Positions 1-8,899 of a stretch of DNA of 12,739 bases are shown here, in pieces (position 1 is the stretch's first letter; every line of letters starts with the position of its first letter). The notes under the pieces were generated by a model. That model did no database searches. It had not been told where the DNA came from and was given only the letters and a program-made list of their open reading frames with translations. The position numbers and the translations under genes are program-made. Origin of the DNA: Willaertia magna. Lineage: Eukaryota; Heterolobosea; Eutetramitea; Acrasida; Naegleriidae. The stretch is taken from contig CADWAF010003348.1 of assembly GCA_902984215.1 (NCBI GenBank), positions 1-12,739 of the forward strand, in the 5' to 3' direction.

Positions 1-318
1 AAGCTGCGGAAGTGCTAATGATGATGAAATACAATGAATTTCAAGGTATTTTTTTTTGCAATTATTTTTTTTGAAAATTTCATTCTGTTTTGATGTATTT
101 GTAAAGAATTCTGTTCTGATAATTGATTGCATAACGCTTTAATTAAAAAGAATAGAGCTTTGATTTTTTTTTGTAAATACATTTACATATTTACAATAAT
201 CAATATTTAAATAACTTTATTATTACAATCTATCGTCTTTTTCAAAGATCAAATAACAACAGTTTGTTTCCGATTACAAAAATTTATACAATTTGTATTT
301 TTAACATTTCTAGAAACA
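1..318. repeat. Left arm of a long imperfect inverted repeat
   Basis: This stretch pairs, with indels, with the reverse complement of 1026-1432. The outermost part (1-57) mirrors about 1371-1432, including the shared GGAAGTG, the ATGATGATGAAATACAATG core and AGGTATTTTTTT. The inner part mirrors 1026-1080: CCGATTACAA at 270-279 pairs with TTGTAATCGG at 1063-1072, and the TTCTAGAAACA at 308-318 pairs with the TTTCTAGAAA around 1028-1037. Between these anchors the arms have drifted but stay alignable around 190-260. The arm reaches the window edge, so the true outer end is not visible. I see no convincing gene inside the arm. It could be the end of a foldback or TIR element, or an inverted segmental duplication. 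Confidence 0.75.
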
Positions 319-478
319 GTGACATTACAATATTCTTTGTAACAGTTATCTAAGTGATTCAAATTGTAAACAATTACTTGAACCTTTTCCATCCAAAGCC
401 ATAACTATAACAAATATTAGAATCACAGTACAACAACCATGATTTAAACAATTATTGCATTTACAATATTATTTCTAA

Positions 479-922
479 AGCAAATATCCAGTCTATTACA
501 ATTATTTAACTAATCACAACTATAAACGATACAGTCGTTCAATCCTTTCCAAATATACTGAAGCATTTAAATCCATCCAACAACAACAATCTCCAACTAC
601 AACTACTTTTGTTACAACTACACCACCTGTTATAATTATAAAACCAATAATAGTAATTTTCAACAACATGTTACCACAAAATCCTCCGAAAATGAATATA
701 ATGATGAATCGTTTTCAAATTTGGAAGCGTTAAAGGAAAAGTTTTTAATGTTAAATTTTCTTATTTATTATTGATTCCGATATTGATACACCAATTGAAC
801 AAGTACAATTTCAATTATCTAATATTCATATCAATAACTTTGAAATTACAATTCTTACCGTTCAAGTTGTTTCACAAGGCTTAAATGTTTTAATTCAAAA
901 CTCTCAAGTATCTTTAACTGCA
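479..922 (+). pseudogene. Decayed gene in the inverted-repeat spacer; last exon LBP/BPI-like
   Basis: Protein-like sequence runs through three frames. Frame 479-733 reads a Tyr/Asn-rich start, then a Gln/Thr/Pro tract (QQQQSPTTTTFVTTTPP). The +1-related frame 631-774 contains KSSENEYNDESFSNLEALKE and stops at TGA 772-774. Frame 755-922 contains EQVQFQLSNIHINNFEITI, then a Gly-Leu and a Gln-Asn-Ser-Gln segment. The alternation of hydrophobic residues and the order (PIE, LSNIHI, NF, GL, NSQVSL) recall the N-terminal barrel of LBP/BPI/CETP lipid-binding proteins; that is a family-level inference from memory of the pattern only. All Gln codons in the last exon are CAA. It ends directly at GTAAGT (923-928). 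The frame changes and the lack of a downstream exon suggest a fragment or pseudogene, although missed introns could explain part of it. Confidence 0.45.
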
Positions 923-928
923 GTAAGT
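923..928 (+). other. Candidate 5' splice site GTAAGT
   Basis: A consensus donor directly follows the open frame that ends at 922. Downstream sequence up to about 1005 is very AT-rich and ends in TTAG, compatible with a short intron. No plausible following exon is seen, so the site may be a relic. Confidence 0.45.
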
Positions 929-1025
929 ATTATTTTACAATTATTAAAATCATTAAAATAAATTAAAATTATTTAAATTAAAATAATTATTAAAAAAGGA
1001 TTAGTTAGAATTATTAAAATTATTT

Positions 1026-1432
1026 TGTTTCTAGAAACATTTAAAATTATAAATTGTACAAATTGTAATCGGATTTGGTTATTGTTATTATTTGAAGTGT
1101 TAAAAAGATATTGATTTGGTTCATTTTTTTTTATTGTAATAGTTTACAAACAGTAGTTCATTAGATAATTTGTTAAAGAGTGAACTATAATTAATTAGTT
1201 CAGATTTAAATTTCAAATTATTATTTATTTAAAAATTATATTTTACAAAATGTTTAAAGTTATTTTGTAAATGCATTTATTTATAAAAAATAGTTCTTTG
1301 AAATTCAAAAGAACATTTTACAATTATTGATAAATGACGTTAAAAAAATAAAGTTAAAAAATAAATCACAAAAAAAATACCTTTAAATTCATTGTATTTC
1401 ATCATCATCATTGGTTCATCACTTCCGTAGCT
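1026..1432. repeat. Right arm of the long inverted repeat
   Basis: Reverse complement of the left arm (1-318) with several gaps; it is about 90 bases longer. The outer end (1371-1432) is the best-conserved part. At one position the arms differ by a C/T change: the inverse of the left arm reads CCGCAGCTT while the right arm reads CCGTAGCTT. Sequence beyond 1432 is not matched within the window because the left copy reaches base 1. Nothing else is recognisable inside this arm. Confidence 0.75.
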
Positions 1433-1468
1433 TTTACTAATTACGTTATTATCATCATTATTAAATAA

Positions 1469-1600
1469 TACTCTTCATTCATTGACAATACTACCAATAA
1501 ACAAGACAATAACTTTCATTCCCATATCATAGACATATCATTAAATAACAATAAACGTTATCAAATTATTTCATTAAAAGATCAACAAATAATTATTTAA
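1469..1600 (+). pseudogene. Open coding fragment upstream of the NHL gene
   Basis: A 43-codon stretch free of stops reads as a Ser/Asn/Gln/Ile-rich peptide including NKRYQIISLKDQQIII and ends at a TAA run (1598-1606). All of its Gln codons are CAA. The NHL gene starts 50 bases later in another frame, and its own upstream codons (about 1590-1649, reading NNNNNLQENTLQNNIKK) are also protein-like. This may be the original 5' end of the NHL gene separated by an indel or a missed intron, or an unrelated relic. There is no ATG in the fragment itself. Confidence 0.35.
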
Positions 1601-1649
1601 TAATAACAATAATTTACAAGAAAATACTTTACAAAATAATATTAAAAAA

Positions 1650-2228
1650 ATGAACTTTACTGATATTGATTTTATTGTAAACAATAATGAAAAAGATTAT
1701 TCTTTTAAATATGATCCCGAAAATATTCAATTAATTAAATTTTTAAAATTAAAAATGAAAAAATCAAAAAGTAATTTTGATTTAATTAAATTTGAATTAA
1801 TTTCTAAATTTGGTGGACCTAATAATGGAAATGATGAATTAGATGGTCCTAGTGATATTATTTATTTAAATAATTTAATTTATATTGATTTAAATCCTAT
1901 AAGAATTTTAATTAATAATAAAAATCAAATTGTAATTACTTGTAGTGATGGTGAAATTCATATTTATGATAAATTAGGAAATTTTATTTCACATGTTAAA
2001 TTTAATAATCCAAATTTGTGGGGAATTATTAATGATAAAAATGATAATTATATTATTTGTGATTATTATAATAATAAATTATTATTATTAGATAATGAAT
2101 TTAAATTAAAAAAAGAATTTAATGAAAATTTAAATAAACCAATTGGAATTACTTTAAATGAAGAAAATAATCAAATTTATATTGTTGAAGAATTAGGAAG
2201 TAACTGTTGTAAATTATTTAAATTGTAA
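1650..2228 (+). CDS. Small NHL-type beta-propeller repeat protein
   Basis: This 192-residue protein has no signal peptide or membrane segment. The first 55 residues are charged and Lys/Asn-rich. From about residue 80 there are beta-strand repeats of NHL type. One reads IYDKLGNFISHVKFNNPNLW followed by GII-ND-YIICDYYNNKL; the next runs from LLLLDNEFKLKKEF to NKPIGITLNEENNQIYIVEE. NHL repeats form propellers that bind proteins or RNA; the role here cannot be told. Only about two to three blades are visible, fewer than a closed propeller needs, so the protein is short for the family and could be truncated by the TAA at 2226-2228. Gln is encoded only by CAA, so this gene reads in the standard code. 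ATG 1650 follows an A-run; in-frame codons upstream remain open to about 1590, so an earlier exon is possible. Confidence 0.7.
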   Translation: MNFTDIDFIVNNNEKDYSFKYDPENIQLIKFLKLKMKKSKSNFDLIKFELISKFGGPNNGNDELDGPSDIIYLNNLIYIDLNPIRILINNKNQIVITCSDGEIHIYDKLGNFISHVKFNNPNLWGIINDKNDNYIICDYYNNKLLLLDNEFKLKKEFNENLNKPIGITLNEENNQIYIVEELGSNCCKLFKL

Positions 2229-2284
2229 TCATTTTTATTTTTAAAATTTAATTATTAATTTACAATAAATAAATATTAACAATT

Positions 2285-2310
2285 AAAGTTACTTATAAAA
2301 AAGTAACTTT
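2285..2310 (+). other. Perfect 10-bp stem hairpin after the NHL gene
   Basis: AAAGTTACTT (2285-2294) and its exact reverse complement AAGTAACTTT (2301-2310) flank a 6-base loop, 57 bases after the stop codon. It could lie in the 3' untranslated region. A near-repeat of the neighbouring sequence (TTTACAATAAATAA) occurs at about 2259 and again at about 2365, so the hairpin may belong to a small local duplication. Confidence 0.5.
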
Positions 2311-2683
2311 ACAAAATTTTTATTCACAAAAATTTAATTCTTAATTCTGTATCCCATTTATTTATTTACAATAAATAATTATTAAACTGTGAAAGTAACT
2401 AATGGTATTGTTTACCTTTAAATAAAAACTAGAAACAAAATTTTCAAGATATATACAATTTCTTTGTTTTAAAGGATGAAAAAGTTTTTAAAATTACAAA
2501 TTATAATTAAGGTTCTTAATAAAGCAAAATATTTAATATTTAATTAGAAAAAATTGCATTATTTTCAAAAAAAGTTCACAATTATGGTCAATTATTGTAA
2601 AATAGTAATATTGTTTTAGTTATTATTAAATGAATTAGTAAATCATTTTTAATAATTACAATAATTCTTAAGAAACAACATAG
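2311..2683. other. AT-rich non-coding stretch
   Basis: No reading frame of credible composition was seen on either strand. The sequence is rich in TTTACAAT and its complement, as in the rest of part A. Confidence 0.5.
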
Positions 2684-3208
2684 TTGACAAAGAAACTAAT
2701 TTAACAAACATGTGTGTACTTCAATTTACTTTTGGAGGAGATTTAAATTCTTTACAATATTACAATCAAATTTACAAGAATCAAATAATAAATTAATTGA
2801 ATTGTCTTGTTTATTAAATTAATATAAAGAAACTTTTGAAGTTTCAAAATTATCTGAATTTATATTGAACATGACAATCATTTTCAATAATAATAAACCC
2901 ATCAACAATGATAACACTAATAATACAACAATAAATAATAATACAACTATTAATAATGAAAGACAAGAAGAAGAAAGAAAGAAAGGTAAAGAATAAATTA
3001 AATAAAATTTATGAAACTTTTAATTGTTCAAAAATTTTATAAGAATTAAAATTAGATTTAAGTGAAACTTATAATTTTATCAAATGATCATTTAATAAAA
3101 CAATCAATTTATTTAGCTTTAAATATTTTGGAAATTTAAAAAATTTAATATTTTGAAAAAGGTGATAATTCATTGGAATTTTATAAATTATTATATTGTA
3201 AACTTTAA
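2684..3208 (+). pseudogene. Decayed Asn-rich gene, product unknown
   Basis: Protein-like sequence continues through several frames on the plus strand. From 2684 to 2796 it includes MCVLQFTFGGDLNSLQ. Frame 2751-2996 reads NLQESNNKLIELSCLLN, an in-frame TAA (2820), then YKETFEVSKLSEFILN, an Asn/Thr tract and a charged RQEEERKKGKE. A third frame from 2989 reads LNKIYETFNCSKIL, TAA, ELKLDLSETYNFI. A fourth, to 3208, includes HLIKQSIYLALNILEI and YFEKGDNSLEFYKLLYCKL, again with internal TAA codons. The internal TAAs sit where Gln would be plausible, but CAA is used too, so either decay or TAA-as-Gln is possible. The Asn/Thr stretch is low-complexity. I recognise no family. Confidence 0.45.
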
Positions 3209-3870
3209 AGATAAATTATTTAAATAAATATATTTAATAAAATTAAATATATTACGTTGTATTAAGATAACTGATAAGATTTATCAATATTTTCTAAAAA
3301 AAAACAGCATAATAAACCATTATTTTTAAATCTGTTTGAACTATTGTACACAAAGCTGTCAAAGTGAATATTGTTAAAATTAATTACTTCAGAGGAGTAT
3401 TCAATAGTTTAACAGTTTTGTGAGTCCTAAGAATTAAAAATTTTTCTTCTTTAAAATACTGTAAATTTCTAAACAGTGCAGTCTTTTCATAAATAATTAA
3501 GTTTGTACACCTGAAATGTTTACAATTAAAAATAATTTTGTAATACGTTTACAATTGATTTAAATAAATTTAAACTTACATGTTAAAAACAATACTTGTA
3601 CTTGTGACATTGGTTAGAAAGGTTTTAAATATACTTTTAGTTGTAAAGCATTACATAATTATAATGAACATGGTATTTGCTTTGGAAATAATATTGTAAA
3701 TTATATAATAGTTATTCAAATTATGGTTTACAATGTATACAATGGAAATTACAATATCTATTCATTGTTTCATTATCAACTAATATAACATTTACCACAT
3801 AATACAAGTAACAGTTTTATTCTTTTCAATAAAACCATAACAACACAAGCTAACATTGAAGTTTTACGTC
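3209..3870. other. AT-rich non-coding stretch
   Basis: No sustained reading frame on either strand. TTTACAAT-type motifs are frequent. I see no RNA gene or tandem array. Confidence 0.5.
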
Positions 3871-4090
3871 TATTTTAGGTAAAAAGTTCGCGCATTATGA
3901 AAATATATTTTTTTAAATATTAAAAATTGTCACCAAATACGAGCTCCCACTCCTATCTAAAATCTTAACCCAGGCTGGATTTTTGGGATTTTTTCTACTT
4001 GTTCTAATTTTATTCCGATAAAATCAAGAAAATTCTATTTTTATCCAATAAGGAGATAACTAAGATAAAAAAATTACTATATTAAAACTT
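3871..4090. other. Compositionally distinct, more GC-rich island
   Basis: This block carries GTTCGCGCATTATG, CGAGCTCCCACTCC and CCCAGGCTGGATTTTTGGGA, richer in G+C than anything near it. It lacks the TTTACAAT motif typical of part A. No tRNA or rRNA signature and no sustained frame is visible. It ends in CTTTTTTAG, which could be a 3' splice site for the open frame that follows. It may be the end of a transposable element. Confidence 0.4.
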
Positions 4091-4097
4091 TTTTAGG

Positions 4098-4376
4098 TCA
4101 ACTGCTATTGTAAAAAGTTACAATTTTCAACAATTAATCAACATTAGAATCCATTCAATAGTAGCAAACACATTAAAACAAAATGAGGATGATAAAGAAG
4201 AGAAAAAGGAATTAAATAATAAATTTAAAGAAGTAGAAAATACAAAAAATGAAAATATCTACAAATTAAAAGAACAAATAAAAGTAAACAATGCGACTTC
4301 TGAATTAGCAATTAAATTTTTTATTATGAAAGATGGCTTTAAATTTTACTGTTTTATATCTGATAGTATAGTTTAG
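4098..4376 (+). CDS. Lys/Glu-rich coding segment with predicted coiled coil (exon or gene fragment)
   Basis: The frame is open from 4086 to TAG 4374-4376 and contains no start codon at its beginning. A pyrimidine-rich tract ending in AG at 4095-4096 suggests that it enters through a 3' splice site. It begins STAIVKSYNFQQLINIR, has a charged helical middle (NEDDKEEKKELNNKFKEVEN) likely to form a coiled coil, and ends with an aromatic block (IKFFIMKDGFKFYCFISDS). All Gln codons are CAA. A one-base change of frame at about 4370 continues the protein-like sequence into the next entry, so the TAG is probably not the natural end. Family unknown. Confidence 0.5.
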   Translation, partial: STAIVKSYNFQQLINIRIHSIVANTLKQNEDDKEEKKELNNKFKEVENTKNENIYKLKEQIKVNNATSELAIKFFIMKDGFKFYCFISDSIV

Positions 4377-4510
4377 GTGAATTTTGTAAAATTTTCAACA
4401 TTACACAAAAAATAATCTACTTAAGCAAAAAAAAAAATAGTGAGAAAAAATTAATGGAATTAGTTAAGGAAAGAGTAAAAAATATTATGAAGTAAATAAT
4501 ATTAAAATGA
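4373..4510 (+). pseudogene. Frame-shifted continuation of the Lys/Glu-rich gene
   Basis: This frame reads LGEFCKIFNITQKIIYLSKK, then a Lys run, then EKKLMELVKERVKNIMK, an in-frame TAA and IILK before TGA at 4508-4510. It carries on where the previous segment stops, in another frame, and its composition matches. The TGA overlaps the ATG at 4507 of the next frame (ATGA), and the next frame starts with a similar style (ITKELIEMVKEYENEVRKRS). It therefore links the CAA-only segment to the TAA-containing genes of part B. It was probably one gene before two single-base shifts. Confidence 0.4.
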
Positions 4511-5802
4511 TAAATCCTATTATTACTAAAGAGTTAATTGAGATGGTTAAAGAATATGAGAATGAAGTAAGAAAGAGAAGTAGAGAAGAAAATAAAAGTG
4601 TAAATTATAATTAAATACTTAAAAAAATTAAAAATCAAGATAAATAATCTTTTATTAATCTTTAGTTCATTATTTTTATAAATAATTAAACAACAATAAT
4701 ATAAAAAAAAAGACAATTAAAGAAAAATTTTAAAAAAATTAAATTATAAAAAGTTAATCCTATTTTTTCTTTAGAAGAAAAGAAATTATTGATAATATTT
4801 TTAATTATTTTGAAAATAATTAATAAAAAAGAATATACTACATAAAAAATAATAATAATTAATATTATTAAAAATTTATTTTCAAAAAAACCAAAATATT
4901 TTAATAAAACTATAATATTCCATAAAAAAACTATAAATAATAGTAATTCTAATGAAATTTTAAGTTTTGATGGAATATTTATTTTTAATAAACAAACATT
5001 AAAGAAATCTAAATTGAATTTTTTTTAAAATTTTAATTAATCTTTGTTATAAATATTTTTAGTTGGTTATTAATAAATATATTTCAAAAAAAGATATATA
5101 TATATTTTTTTTTAAATTTAACAATTCTTAATCAAAATATTTTTATTAACATTAAAACAAATACTATTTTTAGTTTTGAAAATCTTATAAATATAAGCAG
5201 TAAAGAAAGTTTAAATAAATTTATTAAAAATAACTGTAATAATAAATTAAAATTTGTCTTGAATGTTGTGGTTTTTATATTAAATATGTTAAGTAAATTT
5301 AAAAAGATAAATTTAGAGGCTTATGAAAATTTTGTTATTGATATTATATTAAAAATAAAATATACCAAAAACAAAATGAAAATTTATGTAAATAATATTA
5401 GAAATTTATTTGAATAGTTTAAAATAGTAATAATAGTATATAGAAATAATATTTTAAAATATTATAGTTATTTTACTTTGTTATTTGAAAGAAAAAAATT
5501 TACAATTTTATAAATCAATTTCTTTTTTACATGTTAATGATAGTTTAAAAATTTTTAAAATAAATGCTTCACAATATATTCAAAGAAAGTTAATATTTTA
5601 ATTTATTAATAGAAAAAAAATTAAATTAAAATTAAAATTTCCTAAAAAATATTTTAACTAAGATTCTTAAAATTAAAGTAAAGTAAATTTTTTAATTAAT
5701 AATAAAATTTTATACAAACTATTAAAAGTATATTTTTTAAAATGTTTTTTAATATTATAAAATTAATTTAATAAAAAAAATTTACATCATTTGAGAGACT
5801 GA
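4507..5802 (+). CDS. Unknown Asn/Lys/Ile-rich protein, readable only with TAA/TAG as Gln; frameshifted
   Basis: Read with TGA as the only stop, the plus strand stays protein-like for 1.3 kb. Frame 4507-5028 begins MINPIITKELIEMVKEYENE and ends with SFDGIFIFNKQTLKKSKLNF; it has seven TAA, one TAG and three CAA at Gln positions and no TGA. After an 8-T run (5019-5026) the frame moves. It reads KYFQLVINKYISKKDIY to about 5115, then NTIFSFENLINISSKESLNK, LEAYENFVIDIILKIKYTKN and NNIRNLFE in a third frame to about 5498. After a 7-A run it continues as FYKSISFLHVNDSLKIFKIN and INNKILYKLLKVYFLKCFLI to TGA 5800-5802. Under the standard code there is no frame over 60 codons here. Product unknown; the shifts mean decay, sequencing error or frameshifting. 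Confidence 0.45.
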
Positions 5803-6990
5803 GATATATTTATTTATTATTGTGAATGAATTTAAAAAAACAAAGGATTTATTTAAATTAATTGATAAAGAATTTAAAAAAATAGATTTAATTAACTTAT
5901 TTTTAATATGTTTTCTTTTATTTTGTAAACTGTAGAATTTAAGTAAAAAAAGTTTATAAAAAAAATCTTTATGTTTAAAAAATTTGAAAATAAATACTTT
6001 TTTATTAATTTATCTTTAATTAAAAAGATAAAAAAATCAATTACAAATATTTATCTTTATAAAAAATAATACAATTCACATTACAAGACTAATTAATAAT
6101 ATTTGTAATAGTAAAAAGAATTTACAAAATAATAATAGACAAAAAAAAGTTTATTTCTATAAAGTATTAAAAATCTCAAAATGTTAAAACTTTTAATCAA
6201 AACTACTTAACTTTGTTATTACAAAAAATAGAACAAGAAAAAGTTTCATTAAAAGACTGGTTATTAAAAAAAAATAATAAAAAAAGCATTATCATTTAAT
6301 TCTATAAATAATTAAAAAAGAAAAAAAAAATTTGTTTTTAAAAGAAAAATTAAAAAAATGATTTATCTAATTCTTATTTTTTATGAAATAAAATTATTAA
6401 ATATATTATAAAATTATAATATACCTTGTTATGAACAAGCAATAAATAGAATTTTTGTTAATTCATGTTTAGAATTTGTTTTTGATTTATATTTTAATAA
6501 AACTATACCAACATATTTATATAATAAACAATTTGAATTTGTACTTTATATTAATTATAAAAGTAAATATTATATATACTTTTAAATTTCTTAATTTTCC
6601 TGAATTTAGAGATAAAAAATGGATTTATAATATAATTATAAAATATAATCTTATTACATATAATCATTTATTAAATATCAGGGGTAAATTATCAAAAAAT
6701 TATGTACATTATAAATATAAATGTATTATAACAAAATTAATTATTTCATTTGATTGTTATATATAATTATATTATATTTACTTACATCATTCAGTTCAAA
6801 AATTAAATCCTTTTGATAGATTATGGATTAATAGTTTTTAAATAAATTGTTTTTGTAATTTTTTATTGTTTTTTTAATTTTTTATTATTTTTTTTATAAA
6901 AAAAATGCTTCAAAATGATTTTGATTCTTAATTATAATATTAAAAAAATAAAAATATAACTTGCCACAAAAATTAAAGCTTTTTTTAATA
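5795..6990 (+). CDS. Second unknown gene readable with TAA/TAG as Gln; frameshifted
   Basis: The frame from 5795 reads VNEFKKTKDLFKLIDKEFKK and IDLINLFLICFLLFCKL, then NNTIHITRLINNICNSKKNL. At about 6177 it shifts to YLTLLLQKIEQEKVSLKDWL. Within the A-run at 6321-6330 it shifts again to LFLKEKLKKMIYLILIFYEI, NIPCYEQAINRIFVNSCLEF and NKTIPTYLYNKQFEFVLYIN (TGA 6601-6603). The last frame, from about 6584, reads NFPEFRDKKWIYNIIIKYNL, LLNIRGKLSKNYVHYKYKC and HHSVQKLNPFDRLWINSF, with several in-frame TAA. Three Trp codons (6258, 6620, 6824) remain TGG. It directly follows the previous gene and may be part of it. The downstream end is unclear; 6990 is where protein-like character fades. No family recognised; no signal peptide seen. 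Confidence 0.45.
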
Positions 6991-7055
6991 AAAAGCTATA
7001 GTCAATAATAGAATAAATTTTATTAACAATAAATTTATATAAAACTTTTAATACA

Positions 7056-7740
7056 TCATACAAATTGAAAGCTTTTTATAAGAAATTTTTAAATATCTTT
7101 TTATTATCTAATAAAAATTACAAAAGTGTTTAATAAATATTTTTTTTAATAAATTTTATTAAAATACCATTAATAACAAAAAAATTAATACTGTTAACAA
7201 GCTTTTTTTATATTTTATTTAATATAAACAAAAATAAATAACTTTAACAATAAATTAAAATACCTTATTAAAGTTTATAAAATTTTTACAAAAAAATCTA
7301 CTATATCAATATTAATAAGTTTTATTAATTTATTTTTTAAATCAGCTCTTTAGTTGTAAGGTATTTTAAAAAAATTAAATATTAATATAAAAAAAACTTA
7401 AATCTAATGCATCTTCTAAATAAAAAAGTTAATTATTAATATATATTTTGTATAAAAATTATTTTTTAATAATCTTTAATTGATCAAAAAAATTAAATTT
7501 TTTTATAATATTACTAAAATTGTGTAATAAATAATATTTTTAGTTTTTCTTTAAGAACGTTGTAAAATAAATGTTTTAAAAAAATTAATATTAATATTAA
7601 ATAAAAATACTTACATATAGATAAATAATTTTATATTTACTTAATTTTTTTTATCTTATAATACTTTTATTTCTAATAATCAAAACTATATTTAGTGACT
7701 TTTTTTAATTTGTTATACTTTTTAAAAGAATAATAATTTA
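7056..7740 (-). CDS. Unknown minus-strand gene readable with TAA/TAG as Gln
   Basis: On the minus strand a frame without TGA runs from about 8019 down to TGA 7342-7344. It is clearly protein-like from about 7690, with YLLHNFSNIIKKFNFFDQLK, then IYINNQLFYLEDALDLSFF. Near 7370 the frame moves by one base and continues as NQRADLKNKLIKLINIDIVD, FFVKILQTLIRYFNLLLKL and NTFVIFIRQQ, to TGA 7056-7058. Gln positions carry TAA, TAG and CAA. Charged and hydrophobic residues alternate as in helical proteins. It converges on the plus-strand gene that ends near 6990. The upstream start is not resolved: the open frame passes through the palindromes at 7585 and 7786 with no obvious start codon. Family unknown. 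Confidence 0.45.
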
Positions 7741-8019
7741 TTAATTATTTTTTAATATTCTTTTTAATATTGACAACTAAATGTATTTAATATTAATATT
7801 AAAAAAAAATATTAATATGAACTTACTTTTTAATTTAATGAGTAATACAATATTAAAATTATTATTTATACTTTTTTTATCATTATTTAACTTATTTACA
7901 ATGTTTATTATATAAATTATTTTAATACTTTTTAATTACTCAAATTTAAGTAAAATAATAATATATAAAATAAATAACATAACAAAATTAATATTATATT
8001 CCTTTATTATTTCTTTATT

Positions 8020-8899
8020 TCAAAATTTTAATATTTGTTCAAAAAAAAATATTTTTTTTATTATTACTTATTATTTTTTTTTGAGAAAACAGTTTTTTAT
8101 TAAAATATTAGCTATTTTATAATTTTAATAATTAATATTGAATTAATAAATTTAAAAATTATTGATATTAAAAAATTAATATTAATATTAAATAAAAGAT
8201 ATTTATTTTTAAATTTATACTTTATAAATACCTTTTTAATTTTTTTTCTTTTTCTTCTATTTACTTAAAAAATATTATAATACTTTCTATACTTGCTAAA
8301 AACTTATTGATGTTTATATTTTGAGTAGTTTTTTTTAGTAAAAATATAAATATTACTAATAGAAATATTATTTGAAAGTAAAGTCATAATATTAAATATT
8401 AAAAAACATAAATTATTAACTAAACTAATAGTATTATAAATTTAATCATTTATTTTTTTATTAAATTCTTCTACATCCTATAAAAAATTAAAACTGAACT
8501 TATTTTTTAATGATTTAAAGATAATAAAAGAGTTTAAATTAAAAAATTTTTTATTACATACTACCAACCTGCAGTCAGTAATATAAAAAATATAATTAAT
8601 AATTATTTCATCATGAATTTTAATATTATAAAAAAATACTTTAATGAAATTATTATTAAAAATTTTTATAATTGTAAAAAAATTTATTATTAATTTTATT
8701 TAACAAAAATTTTAATATTAATATCAGAATATTACTACTTACCAATATCATTATTAATATATATATCAATAATATTATTTAAAATAATGTTTATAAAATT
8801 AATTCTTTGTTTATTTTTAAGGAAAATCAAAATTTTTTTAATATTATTTACAACAACTAAAGTCTAGAAATAATTTGTGTAGTTTTTTAGGATTTTTTT
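8020..8899 (-). pseudogene. Copy 1 of a duplicated minus-strand gene, with internal deletion
   Basis: This is a diverged copy of the gene at 11893-12739. Reading from the right it gives NPKKLHKLFLDFSCCK, then, after frame damage between about 8780 and 8600, NKKFFNLNSFIIFKSLKNKF, DVEEFNKKIND, IYNTISLVNNLCFLIF and, lower, KLKRYLQSINLK. Compared with copy 2 about 60 codons are missing between NFL and DVEE. In-frame TAA codons occur at 8844, 8838, 8811, 8442, 8265 and 8222, each aligned with a Gln-type codon in copy 2. The last frame used closes at TGA 8020-8022. The unmatched, shifted part suggests that this copy no longer makes the full protein. Function unknown. Confidence 0.5.

Noticed and set aside
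3871..4090. tRNA or other structured RNA gene
   Set aside because: No T-loop or D-loop consensus and no cloverleaf could be drawn from the GC-richer block.
4534..4716. 60-codon minus-strand standard-code frame
   Set aside because: It is antisense to the plus-strand frame starting at 4507 and reads as low-complexity Ile/Phe/Leu. The plus strand has the charged, protein-like residues.
5092..5115. TA-repeat and T-run as a replication origin
   Set aside because: Short and ordinary for DNA of this composition; nothing else supports an origin.
6476..6585. Left half of a standard-code frame starting at 6476
   Set aside because: In this part another frame (NRIFVNSCLEF, NKTIPTYLYNK) is far more protein-like. 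The 6476 frame becomes sensible only after about 6584, where it is included in the 5795-6990 gene.
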